From NCBI RefSeq assembly GCF_014385005.1, contig NZ_JACRSZ010000005.1, positions 73,318 to 137,317 on the forward strand: a DNA stretch of 64,000 nucleotides, in the 5' to 3' direction. Position numbers and translations under genes: made by a program. Positions 25,350-33,800 of this stretch are shown here, in pieces. Within the stretch, counting starts at the first letter, position 1, and the number at the start of each line of letters is the position of its first letter. This stretch comes from Jingyaoa shaoxingensis (GTDB taxonomy: Bacteria > Bacillota > Clostridia > Lachnospirales > Lachnospiraceae). Under the pieces are notes generated by a model, which was not told where the DNA came from, made no database searches, and saw only the letters and a list, made by a program, of their open reading frames with translations.

Positions 25350-26561
25350 TTATGACTCTTTTTTATCTGTACCTTCAATGAATGTCACATCAAAATCTAC
25401 CCGATATTCTCCTGCTATTTTTTGCTCAAATCTCTTCTGTATCCGATCAGAAACGATCTTGCAGTGCTCCATCCGAATATCTGAAAACAGGATCAGATAC
25501 TGTGTATAACTGTATCTGGTATAAAAATCTCCTCTCCGCAGTGAACTGCGAATGGCCTCAGCCAGTTTCTCCGATGCTTCCCGATGCTTACTTTCCATAT
25601 CACTGCGCACAGGAGCTTCTGAAGAACTGATCTGTTTTAATGTACACAGCATAATATAAGCCGCGGTTCCGTTTCGCTCCATCATACGCCTGAATACATG
25701 ATAGATATCTACAAACCCTGGAAAACTGCAATAATATGCACCTTCTATATGATCTTTTTCATCCAGCCGTTTTCGAATATCTTCCGTCACTTCTGCAGTC
25801 TGGCTGACATGTTCCCCCATCGCCTGGAACCGTTTCAACATCTCCGGTGAAGGCGGCAGCCCCAGTTCATCCTGAGCCATCTTTGTGGCCTTTTCATATA
25901 TCTCCATAGCTTCCTGATATCTGGACATTGCTATCAGACTGTCGATCTGCCATAACTGCCAGTTTTCAAACGGATAAATGGACGCTGCTGCCGTTGCAAC
26001 CCGCAGTGTCTCCTCATAATGTTCCCGTTCCATGTTATATTCACACAATTTCTGTACACACTGTGCATACAGATCTCTGCACCGCACATTTTCCACAGTC
26101 ACCCAGTCTTCACCAATCATATTCGGCAGGAATTCTCCCGTATAACAGGCGACCGTTTTACTCCAGATATCAATCTGCTCCTGTCCTTCTGCCTGTTGAC
26201 CTTTCTTTGCCAGTTTCTGAAACTCACCTACATCCACCCATAACGGAATCTCTTTATCCCAGGTACACATTCCATTCCGGATACATATATACTGGCTGTC
26301 TGGTAATCCGGCTGTCTTCAGCTGTTTGCGCAGACGAAAAATGGTATTATTCAGACTGCCGTTTTTATTTTCTACGGATTCTCTCCCATACAGAGCATCT
26401 ATCAATCCTGCTTTGGAAATTCCTTCCTGCCCATAAAGTGCGAGCATTTGAAGAAGCTGTGTGGTCTTAGAGACTGTATTACGGTCAATTACAATCTCTT
26501 TGCCCCCATAATTTAGTGAAAATGTTCCCAGCATCCTGATTTCCAGTCTTTTCTCTTCCAT
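25350..26561 (-). CDS. BTAD (SARP-like) transcriptional regulator with degenerate GGDEF-like C terminus
   Basis: About 403 residues. N-terminal winged helix (EIRMLGTFSLNYGGKEIVID ... QLLQMLALYGQEGISKAGLI), then a TPR-type bacterial activator domain (CVQKLCEYNMEREHYEETLR; LIAMSRYQEAMEIYEKATKM). The last 120 residues resemble a GGDEF fold (RRGDFYTRYSYTQYLILFSD) but the GGDEF signature is replaced by SYTQY, so no cyclase activity is expected. ATG at 26561 has GGAGG 7 bases upstream. Target unknown; no partner gene in the unit. Confidence 0.82.
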   Translation of the reverse strand: MEEKRLEIRMLGTFSLNYGGKEIVIDRNTVSKTTQLLQMLALYGQEGISKAGLIDALYGRESVENKNGSLNNTIFRLRKQLKTAGLPDSQYICIRNGMCTWDKEIPLWVDVGEFQKLAKKGQQAEGQEQIDIWSKTVACYTGEFLPNMIGEDWVTVENVRCRDLYAQCVQKLCEYNMEREHYEETLRVATAAASIYPFENWQLWQIDSLIAMSRYQEAMEIYEKATKMAQDELGLPPSPEMLKRFQAMGEHVSQTAEVTEDIRKRLDEKDHIEGAYYCSFPGFVDIYHVFRRMMERNGTAAYIMLCTLKQISSSEAPVRSDMESKHREASEKLAEAIRSSLRRGDFYTRYSYTQYLILFSDIRMEHCKIVSDRIQKRFEQKIAGEYRVDFDVTFIEGTDKKES

Positions 26562-26612
26562 ACACTTTCCTCCATCCTGCATCACTTACCTTATTCGATT
26601 ACAGGTATTTCG

Positions 26613-26641
26613 AGAATATCATTTTTCTTTTACTTTTTCAA
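26613..26641 (-). promoter_or_regulatory. Promoter of the BTAD regulator gene
   Basis: Minus strand TTGAAA (26636-26641), 17-base spacer, TATTCT (26613-26618). Confidence 0.65.
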
Positions 26642-26658
26642 TCCTGTGATAACCAAAA

Positions 26659-26693
26659 AGAAGCCGCATACCACATCGTGATATACAGCTTCT
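26659..26693 (-). terminator. Rho-independent terminator of the metallopeptidase gene
   Basis: AGAAGC (26659-26664) and GCTTCT (26688-26693) close a longer imperfect stem; on the minus strand followed by TTTTTGG. Confidence 0.75.
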
Positions 26694-26706
26694 TCTCAGA
26701 TTTCTT

Positions 26707-27684
26707 TTATGACCAGATGCCACCTATTGTATATGCCTGTTTAATGCCTTCCAGATTCTGCTTTGCTGCTGCCTTCACTGCCTTCTGAACAAATGCATAC
26801 GTCTGTGGCCTGGTTGACTTCAGACTCTGTGGTGACAATACATACTCCTTATAGGATTCTGCAAAATATTCGGAACTGTTCTGTGTCAGATATTTATAAT
26901 TTGCAGATTTTAATGCGCTCTGTTCTTTATTATAGATCGCTATAAACTCTGAACTGGTATCTGCATTTCCTGCCAGCCATCCAACAAAATGGCCAAGCTC
27001 ATGATAAAGAGTATCTCCACTGCTTCTCTTCAAAGTAATATTATGTGACTGTACGGAAAAATATCCGCTGTAGCTGACTGACGGATTCACTTCCACTTCA
27101 AAGCCCAATTTTTCAAATGCGTTTAATACAGACGCATCTGCCTTTGGTGCCCCAGATCTTACATTCAACGTTGTTACCTTCTGCATATTATTGCCGGAAG
27201 CTGTGTTGGTCTTTGAAACAGCAGTCGCTGTCTTCGTCTGTGGCTTATTGGTTGTCGTTGTCTTGATGGTTGTCTCTATGGTAGTAGTTACCGTCTTGAT
27301 ATCAGAGTTTTTCTTTGTTGCTGCTACTTCCGTAGTCTGAACGGTTTTAGCCGTTGTTACTTTCTGCTTTGTATTTTCTTTCTTGGTCGTTGTTGTCTTT
27401 TTTCTACGTTTTGTTGTCTTCGCTGTCCTGGTTGCTTTCTTTTTCAGCTTTGACTTCTTCACAGTTCTCTTTGTTGATCTTGTTGTCTTAACCGTTGGCT
27501 TCGTTGCAAGTGGTACTTCCTCCTGTGGAATCACGATGCTTCCGTCTTCTGTATCAATATATTCTACTATCTGTGGCACAGACAATTCATCTGTCTGACG
27601 TTCTGTATACCATGCACCTGTAACCAGAACTGCAGCTGCAAGTACCATACTTCCACATCTTACTAAAATATTATTTCTTTTCAT
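26707..27684 (-). CDS. Secreted HExxH metallopeptidase, anthrax lethal-factor-like (ATLF) fold, with Lys/Thr-rich linker
   Basis: About 325 residues. N-terminal hydrophobic signal or anchor (SMVLAAAVLVTGAWY). Residues about 60-150 are a Lys/Thr-rich low-complexity stretch, probably spanning or binding the wall. The C-terminal domain has LYHELGHFVGWLAG (HExxH zinc site) and SSEYFAESYKEYV (downstream Glu ligand), the layout of lethal-factor-like peptidases. ATG at 27684 is favoured: GAGGG lies about 12 bases upstream, while the alternative ATG at 27696 touches it. Its own promoter carries response-regulator-type repeats. Confidence 0.75.
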   Translation of the reverse strand: MKRNNILVRCGSMVLAAAVLVTGAWYTERQTDELSVPQIVEYIDTEDGSIVIPQEEVPLATKPTVKTTRSTKRTVKKSKLKKKATRTAKTTKRRKKTTTTKKENTKQKVTTAKTVQTTEVAATKKNSDIKTVTTTIETTIKTTTTNKPQTKTATAVSKTNTASGNNMQKVTTLNVRSGAPKADASVLNAFEKLGFEVEVNPSVSYSGYFSVQSHNITLKRSSGDTLYHELGHFVGWLAGNADTSSEFIAIYNKEQSALKSANYKYLTQNSSEYFAESYKEYVLSPQSLKSTRPQTYAFVQKAVKAAAKQNLEGIKQAYTIGGIWS

Positions 27685-27738
27685 ATATTTCACCATCCCT
27701 CTGTTGGATCTGCATACTTCTCCTACTATTACATATGT

Positions 27739-27769
27739 AGTATACCAGAGAAAGGATAGCGAAAGGATA
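27739..27769 (-). promoter_or_regulatory. Metallopeptidase promoter with 11-bp-spaced direct repeats
   Basis: Minus strand TATCCTTTC at 27761-27769 and again at 27750-27758 (exactly 11 bases apart), followed by TATACT (27739-27744) as -10, with no -35 box. This is the architecture of promoters activated by OmpR-family response regulators. Confidence 0.65.
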
Positions 27770-27800
27770 ACAAAATATCGATTTTTAAGGTCTTGAGCAG

Positions 27801-29111
27801 TTAAAATTTAATTTCAATTCTCGTTCCGCTTCCCAGCTGACTCTTTAAATCCAGCTTTGCTCCATGGCACTGAACCACATGTTTTACAATGGCAAGTCCC
27901 AGCCCTGTTCCGCCGGTAGACTTAGACCTGCTCTTATCTACCCGGTAGAATCTCTCAAATATCCGTCCCTGATCTGCCTGAGAGATACCGATTCCGGTAT
28001 CTTCTACTGCCAGATCTACATGATCATCTTCCCGGCTTACAGATACTACCACATTTCCGTATGGACGATTATAGCGAATAGCATTGCTGACCAGATTATA
28101 CAACAATTCCTCCATCATTTCACGGTTTGCCTGCATTCTGGTCGGTTTTCCGGTAAGCATCAGTGTCACATTCTGCTTTTCTGCACTGATCTGCAGCATA
28201 CTGACACATTTTTCAGCCAGCTCATAGAGATCAATCTCTTCCATCGGCACCTCTGTAGATGCATCCAGCTCTGACAGCCGGAGAATATCATTAATCAATG
28301 TCAGCAGCCGATTGGAACTCTTGGATATCTCTCCTGCAAAACGTATAGTGTCATCTCCGGATGTCATGCCATTGGCAATCAATTCTGCATATCCAGAGAT
28401 CGCAGTCAGCGGTGTCTTCAGCTCATGAGATACATTGGCTGTAAATTCCTGACGCATCTGAGAACTTTTTACAATATCTTTATGCTGTTTACGAATTGTC
28501 TCCATAAAAGGTTCCAGTTCCCGGTAAGTAATCTCCATATCTTCATCATCCATATGCGATGCCATATGTTCAATCGGTGCCAGAATACTGGTCGTCAAAA
28601 AATGAGTCAGTATTACACTTACCAGAATCAGTGCCGCTGACATCATTCCCAGCGGCAGAGCCAGTGCACTGAGCATGCTCCAGACATTTCCTGCTTCTTT
28701 TGCCACACGCAGCACCTGACCGTTGTCCAGCCGCAGAGCAAAATAAAAAGCGGTTTTATTCATAGTTGCCGAACGCCGCATCGTCTCGCCTTCTCCATTT
28801 TGCAATGCTTCCTGAATCTCCGGTCTCTGCCCGTGATTGTCCAGTTCCCCGATACTTGCATTAGTATCAAAAGCTACTGTTCCATCTGTATCAATCAACG
28901 TGATACGGACATGATCCACAGCCTCCATGGTATAATCCGTCTGTGAATCATCAAAAATACCTGTATTTTTCAGTTCATAGGCACAGATCCTTAAATTCTC
29001 CCGCACTTCTTTCTGAAACAGTTCAGAATACACTGTCATTGACAAAATCACTGTAAAAATAATTGCCACCATAGTAATGATGGCAAATTGAATATTTATT
29101 TTCCTTTTCAT
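27801..29111 (-). CDS. PhoR-like sensor histidine kinase
   Basis: 436 residues. First membrane span at residues 9-28, extracellular sensor to about 145, second span about 150-172. Dimerisation box TANVSHELKTPLTAISGYAE carries the phospho-His; N box LLYNLVSNAIRYN, G1 DTGIGISQADQGRIFERFYR, G2 GGTGLGLAIVKHVV. Start overlaps the regulator stop as ATGA. Placement after a Na/Pi transporter with PhoU domain suggests phosphate sensing. Confidence 0.93.
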   Translation of the reverse strand: MKRKINIQFAIITMVAIIFTVILSMTVYSELFQKEVRENLRICAYELKNTGIFDDSQTDYTMEAVDHVRITLIDTDGTVAFDTNASIGELDNHGQRPEIQEALQNGEGETMRRSATMNKTAFYFALRLDNGQVLRVAKEAGNVWSMLSALALPLGMMSAALILVSVILTHFLTTSILAPIEHMASHMDDEDMEITYRELEPFMETIRKQHKDIVKSSQMRQEFTANVSHELKTPLTAISGYAELIANGMTSGDDTIRFAGEISKSSNRLLTLINDILRLSELDASTEVPMEEIDLYELAEKCVSMLQISAEKQNVTLMLTGKPTRMQANREMMEELLYNLVSNAIRYNRPYGNVVVSVSREDDHVDLAVEDTGIGISQADQGRIFERFYRVDKSRSKSTGGTGLGLAIVKHVVQCHGAKLDLKSQLGSGTRIEIKF

Positions 29112-29779
29112 TCGATCCGATACCCCACATTCCGCACAGTTTTAATGTGTTTTCCCGCATCTCCCAGTTTCTGTCGAAGGGTCTTGATATGCATATCCAA
29201 TGTACGGGATTCTCCTTCAAAATCAATCCCCCACACCTTTTCCATGATGTTTTCTCTGGTCATGACAATTCCCGCATTCTGCAGAAACAGCTTTAACAAT
29301 TCAAATTCTTTATAAGTCAGTTCACAAAGCTGTCCATCCAGCAGTACCTGCCGCTTCTCGCAGTCCAGGATAATATTCTGGAAGGTTAACTGCTTTTCTT
29401 CTTCGTCCTGATTCATCCGGCGAAGAAGTGCCTTTACTCTGGATATCAGTTCCATGATACCAAATGGCTTGGTAATGTAGTCATCCGCTCCGTTATCCAG
29501 CCCTTTTACTTTGTCGATCTCAGATGATTTTGCAGTCACCATAATCACAGGGACACGCCGGATATCCGGATTTCTCCGGATCTTTTTTAATACCTCAATC
29601 CCGTCACTGTCCGGAAGCATCACATCCAGCAAAACCAGTTCCGGTCTGCGATCCTGGCATCTGCTCCAGAATGTTCTGGCATTTTCAAAACTCTCCACCT
29701 GGTATCCGCTGTTTTTCAACGCATAGCTTTCAATTTCGCTGATATTTTTATCATCCTCTACAATATAGATGACTGACAT
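29108..29779 (-). CDS. OmpR/PhoB-family response regulator
   Basis: 223 residues. Receiver: IVEDDKNISEIE, phospho-acceptor Asp in LVLLDVMLPDSDG, and Lys in MVTAKSSE. C-terminal winged helix: LTYKEFELLKLFLQNAG and SRTLDMHIKTLRQKLGD. RBS GGGGGAATTGG. Transcribed with the Na/Pi gene 28 bases upstream and the kinase gene downstream; likely the regulator acting at the repeats before the Na/Pi gene. Confidence 0.94.
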   Translation of the reverse strand: MSVIYIVEDDKNISEIESYALKNSGYQVESFENARTFWSRCQDRRPELVLLDVMLPDSDGIEVLKKIRRNPDIRRVPVIMVTAKSSEIDKVKGLDNGADDYITKPFGIMELISRVKALLRRMNQDEEEKQLTFQNIILDCEKRQVLLDGQLCELTYKEFELLKLFLQNAGIVMTRENIMEKVWGIDFEGESRTLDMHIKTLRQKLGDAGKHIKTVRNVGYRIE

Positions 29780-29807
29780 TCCAATTCCCCCTCATTTTTC
29801 TGAACAG

Positions 29808-31565
29808 TTACGGAAGTTCATAAAGTTCTCTGTATTTCTCACGCTGCTGTCGAAAGTCCTCATGATCCCTGATCTCATTAGAATAAGCGTGCGGATCGTA
29901 TTCGCTGTCATGCTGCTGTACCTGGTATGCAGAAATATTGGAGCAGTGATCCGAAATACGTTCCATATCTGTACACATATCAGACAGGATAAATCCAAGC
30001 TGAATGGTACATCTGCCCTCCTGAAGTCTGCGGACATGACGGTTGCGCACCTGAATGTTGATATCATCAATGACGTCTTCCAGTGACTCTACCTTCTTGG
30101 CTTCCTTCACATTATCTGTTACAAATGCTGAGAAAGCAGTATCTACAATATCTTTTACAGCTGCCCGGAATACGGACATCTCTGCATCTGCATGCTCAGA
30201 AAAATGCAGATCCTTTTCTTTCATTTCTTTTGCTGAACGCATCAGGCTGACCGCATGATCCGAAATTCGCTCAAAGTCTCCGATACAGTGAAGCAGCATC
30301 GTCATACTTCTGCTGTCCGTATCTGATAACGTCTTACTGCTGAGCTGCACCAGATAGGAACCAATCTTATCCTCATACTGATCCACGGTCTCTTCCAGTT
30401 CTGTAATTCGTTCCGCCTTCTTATCGTCATACTGATCAAACAGTTCCAATGAAGAAAGCAGGGATTCGCGGGAGAGATATGCCATTCTCTTTGCTGCAAC
30501 ATAAGAATATTCTGCTGCCACTGCCGGACGTTCCAGGAAACGTTCGTCCAGAACCGGAATCTGCATCTCGTCGGACACTTCTTTTTCCTCGTGATTTCCC
30601 ACTGTAAGCTGTGCCAGTTTCACTAACTGATTGCCAAACGGCAATAACAGAACGGTAGTAAAGATATTAAACACACTGTGAATGATCGCAATGTTTGCCG
30701 GTCCGATGGCATCTGTCAGAAAATCAAAATGTACAAATACATTGATGCCATAAAACAATATCAGACAGACAACTGTTCCGATCAGGTTAAAGTACAGGTG
30801 AATGGCTGCCGCACGTTTTGCATTCTTGTTTGCTCCGATAGCAGACATAATAGCGGTAATACAGGTACCAATATTCTGCCCCATAATGATCGGAATTGCA
30901 AGCCCATAGGTAACATTTCCTGTAGCACACAGCGCCTGCAAAATACCTACCGATGCAGAAGAGCTCTGAATGACTGCTGTGATAATCATACCTGCCAATA
31001 CTCCGGCTACCGGATTAGCGAATTTTACCAGAATCTGTCCAAACTCCGGTACTTCGGCAAGTGGCTCTACCGCATTGCTCATTGCTGTCATACCAGACAT
31101 CAGAATAGCAAAACCAACCATAATCGTAGCTACATTCTTTTTCTTTTCACTCTTGGCAAACATCAGAATAAATGCTCCGATAATTGCCAGAATCGGTGCA
31201 AAAGATGTTGGCTTTAACATCTTTAAAAAGAAGTTGCTTCCCTCAATTCCTGTTAAACTCAGGATCCAGGAAGTTGCTGTGGTACCGATATTGGCACCCA
31301 TAATCAAGCCAACCGCCTGATTCAGCTTCATAATGCCGGCATTTACAAATCCGACTACCATAACCGTCGTTGCAGAAGAGGACTGAATCACTGCCGTCAC
31401 TCCTGCACCCAGCAGAACCGCTTTGATACGATTGTTTGTCAGCTTCTCCAGAATCTTTTCCATCTTACCGCCGGATGCTCTGGATAAACCATCACCCAGC
31501 ATAGACATACCATACAGAAAAAACGCCAGACCTCCTAAAAATGCAATTACTGAAAATATATCCAT
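29808..31565 (-). CDS. Na/Pi cotransporter family protein with C-terminal PhoU domain
   Basis: 585 residues. Two NptA-type repeats with QSSSATTVMVVGFVNAG and IQSSSASVGILQALCATG (paired QSSS motifs) in about nine spans, then a PhoU-like helical domain (about 340-560: AYLSRESLLSSLELFDQYDD, CIGDFERISDHAVSLM, DMCTDMERISDHCSNI). Imports or balances phosphate; the PhoU part probably couples transport to the co-encoded two-component system. RBS AAGGAG. Confidence 0.92.
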   Translation of the reverse strand: MDIFSVIAFLGGLAFFLYGMSMLGDGLSRASGGKMEKILEKLTNNRIKAVLLGAGVTAVIQSSSATTVMVVGFVNAGIMKLNQAVGLIMGANIGTTATSWILSLTGIEGSNFFLKMLKPTSFAPILAIIGAFILMFAKSEKKKNVATIMVGFAILMSGMTAMSNAVEPLAEVPEFGQILVKFANPVAGVLAGMIITAVIQSSSASVGILQALCATGNVTYGLAIPIIMGQNIGTCITAIMSAIGANKNAKRAAAIHLYFNLIGTVVCLILFYGINVFVHFDFLTDAIGPANIAIIHSVFNIFTTVLLLPFGNQLVKLAQLTVGNHEEKEVSDEMQIPVLDERFLERPAVAAEYSYVAAKRMAYLSRESLLSSLELFDQYDDKKAERITELEETVDQYEDKIGSYLVQLSSKTLSDTDSRSMTMLLHCIGDFERISDHAVSLMRSAKEMKEKDLHFSEHADAEMSVFRAAVKDIVDTAFSAFVTDNVKEAKKVESLEDVIDDINIQVRNRHVRRLQEGRCTIQLGFILSDMCTDMERISDHCSNISAYQVQQHDSEYDPHAYSNEIRDHEDFRQQREKYRELYELP

Positions 31566-31654
31566 CTCAAAACTCCTTTACTGCCCACCGCCTTTCCGGT
31601 GAACCCTTTCACTCATGTTCATTACCCTCAGATAAAGCTAATGTAACATGGGCT

Positions 31655-31693
31655 TGTAAAATTTAAGAGTTTTGTATGTAAAATTTATGTAAA
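31655..31693 (-). promoter_or_regulatory. PhoP-box-like repeats upstream of the Na/Pi gene
   Basis: Minus strand TTTACA at 31688-31693, 31677-31682 and 31655-31660: spacings of 11 and 22 bases, i.e. on one helix face, matching the TT(A/T)ACA-N5 pattern of Gram-positive PhoP boxes. TTACAT about ten bases further downstream may be the -10. Points to control by the PhoB-like regulator of the same operon. Confidence 0.7.
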
Positions 31694-31701
31694 GTCTTTC
31701 A

Positions 31702-32322
31702 TTACTTTCCTGTTTTTTCCTTTATTTTACAGTAACTCATTGCTGCCAATGTACTGCATGCAGTTGCAATCAGTGCCGGTCCTACAATTGCAGCCGGATC
31801 TGCGCTTTCAAATTCACTGCGCCAGGCAATCATATTTACCGGAATAAGCTGCAACGATGAGATATTCAGAATCAGGAAGGTGCACATCTCGTTGCTGGCA
31901 GTTCCTCTCGGCACTGCCTTTCCTGGAAGTTCTCCGCACCTTCGTCCTTCGGAGATCTCTTCCAGCTCCCGCATTGCCTCCAGACCTGCCGGTGTCGCCG
32001 CGCTGCCAAGTCCCAGCATATTGGCAATCATATTGGTCGTGATACATTCCTGCGCACGATGTCCGTCCGGAATCCCCGGAAACAGGAATCGGATTATCGG
32101 ATGCAGCCTCCGGCTCATAGCCTGAATCATACCACACTCCTGTGCGATCTCCATCAGTCCCATCCAAAACGCCATCATACCGGCAAGACCGATCCCCATC
32201 TGCACCGCATCCTTCGCCGCTGCCAGAAGACCATCCGTCACCTCACCAAGCGTCCCCGCAAAAGCCCCATACACCATGCCGCCAGCCAGCATCACCGCCC
32301 ACAAAAAATCCATATCCAGCAT
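31702..32322 (-). CDS. spmA: Spore maturation protein A (nucleoside-recognition domain)
   Basis: 206-residue membrane protein with the gate-like nucleoside recognition domain: GLAGMMAFWMGLMEIAQECG, TTNMIANMLGLGSAATPAGL and TASNEMCTFLILN are typical of SpmA. In spore formers spmA is followed by spmB; here the next gene is the Na/Pi transporter and no spmB is seen. Involved in spore core dehydration in Bacillus and Clostridium. Start at 32322 or the ATG three codons later cannot be separated. Confidence 0.87.
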   Translation of the reverse strand: MLDMDFLWAVMLAGGMVYGAFAGTLGEVTDGLLAAAKDAVQMGIGLAGMMAFWMGLMEIAQECGMIQAMSRRLHPIIRFLFPGIPDGHRAQECITTNMIANMLGLGSAATPAGLEAMRELEEISEGRRCGELPGKAVPRGTASNEMCTFLILNISSLQLIPVNMIAWRSEFESADPAAIVGPALIATACSTLAAMSYCKIKEKTGK

Positions 32323-32493
32323 ACCTACTTAGAGATTTTGTAATGTATATAAAACTTTTCTCTCTTTTATTCATAACATTTGGGCTTCTGCAAAGATTTT
32401 ATAATACATAAAACTTTCCGCTCTTACTCCTGCTCACACAATTTTCAAACTCTAACTGATTTATTTTTTTGTCACTTTCTGTTCCAGTAAACA
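32323..32493. other. Gene-free AT-rich stretch with a degenerate direct repeat
   Basis: No gene. AGATTTTGTAATGTATATAAAA (as AGATTTTGTAATGTATATAA from about 32334) recurs loosely as AGATTTTATAATACATAAAA from about 32394, each followed by an ACTTT...CTCTT run. Meaning unknown. Confidence 0.4.
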
Positions 32494-32666
32494 GATTTTC
32501 CATATATGTATTTTCTGAAAACGGTAGGCAGATTTTCGTCGCATCTGCGAGCATAATGACACCGGCTCCACGGGAAATCCCCTATCCCCGTAGAGCCGGT
32601 GTCCATAAATGGCGCAGCAGATGCAGAAAATCAACGTGTTTTCATGAAATACATATATAGAAAATC
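32494..32666. repeat. 173-bp near-perfect long hairpin (MITE-like or structured-RNA element)
   Basis: Both ends are GATTTTC / GAAAATC and the two arms of about 75 bases match almost throughout: TATATGTATTT with AAATACATATA, TGAAAACG with CGTGTTTTCA, GCATCTGC with GCAGATGC, and at the tip GACACCGGCTC (32538-32549 region) with GAGCCGGTGTC followed by a short loop around 32570-32585. No coding potential. Lies between pilT and spmA. Either a small non-autonomous inverted-repeat element or a long transcribed hairpin. Confidence 0.75.
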
Positions 32667-32710
32667 GTGCTTATACTGTAACACTTAACTCAATTATAGT
32701 TTGAAAATCC

Positions 32711-33781
32711 TCACAGCTTCCTTCCCAGCATCTCTGCATTGGTCGCGTACGCCATCGCAGTCTCTCTGGTAATCTTTCCTTCTTTATAATATCTCAACAG
32801 ACACGAATCTATGGACATCAGCTGTGGATTCTGTGAGGAATACATGACTCCGTCAATCTGATGTACTTTGTTCTCCCGGATCATATTCCGGATGGCCGGT
32901 GTCATTACCATAATTTCAAATGCCGGAATCTGTTTTCCATTCACATCCGGGATTAACTGCTGAGATACAATTGCCTGCAATACCGATGCCAGCTGTATGG
33001 TGATCTGTCTCTGCTGATTTGCCGGAAATACGTCAATAATACGGTCTACTGTATTTGCCGCCCCCAGTGTGTGCAGGGTTGAAAAAATCAAATGTCCTGT
33101 CTCTGCAGCCGTCATAACCGTATTGATCGTCTCATAGTCTCTCATTTCTCCCAGCAGAATCACATCAGGGCTCTGGCGCAACGCTGCTCTCAGTGCCGTA
33201 ATATAACTCTCTGTATCAGTTACCACCTCTCGCTGACTGACTATGCTCTTATTATGACGGTGTACGAATTCCAGCGGATCCTCCAACGTAATGATATGTT
33301 CTGCCCTGGTCTTATTAATGTGATCAATCATACAGGCAAGGGTCGTTGACTTTCCACTGCCCGCAGTTCCTGTCACCAGCACCAGTCCATTGTTAAAATC
33401 AGCCAGATGAATAATGGAATCCGGAATTCCCAGTTCTGTGTGATCCGGAAGCTGAAATGCAATCACACGAATCACTGCTGCCAGTGAACCTCTCTGTTTA
33501 TAAGTACTGACACGGAATCTGGACAGCCCCGACAATGAAAAAGAAAAATCATCATCCCCGGTTTCCAGCAGCCGATCCATGGACCGCTGTCCCGCCAGTT
33601 CATAGATTCCCCGGATCACCTCACTGGTCTCGTCCGGCATCATTCGTTCTTCACCAATTGTTACCATTTCACCATTGATTTTACAGGTCAGTGCCCGCCC
33701 TGCCACAATGAAGATGTCTGATGCCTGACGATCTATCGCAGTCTTCATGATCTGTTTTACTTTCTCAATGCTCTGTTCCAT
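32711..33781 (-). CDS. PilT-like type IV pilus retraction ATPase
   Basis: 356-residue hexameric ATPase. Walker A TGTAGSGKSTTLACM (about residue 136), Asp box TLEDPLEFVH, Walker B LLGEMRDYETINTVMTAAET, His box GHLIFSTLHTLGAA: all diagnostic of PilT. RBS GGAGG. Last gene of the small pilus-like operon. No PilB-type assembly ATPase is in the window, so either it lies elsewhere or this PilT homologue drives the system alone. Confidence 0.9.
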   Translation of the reverse strand: MEQSIEKVKQIMKTAIDRQASDIFIVAGRALTCKINGEMVTIGEERMMPDETSEVIRGIYELAGQRSMDRLLETGDDDFSFSLSGLSRFRVSTYKQRGSLAAVIRVIAFQLPDHTELGIPDSIIHLADFNNGLVLVTGTAGSGKSTTLACMIDHINKTRAEHIITLEDPLEFVHRHNKSIVSQREVVTDTESYITALRAALRQSPDVILLGEMRDYETINTVMTAAETGHLIFSTLHTLGAANTVDRIIDVFPANQQRQITIQLASVLQAIVSQQLIPDVNGKQIPAFEIMVMTPAIRNMIRENKVHQIDGVMYSSQNPQLMSIDSCLLRYYKEGKITRETAMAYATNAEMLGRKL

Positions 33782-33800
33782 AATTCCTCCGGCCTGTATT

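Noticed and set aside
32494..32666. Insertion sequence
   Set aside because: No transposase frame; only a hairpin is present, so it was kept as a repeat element.
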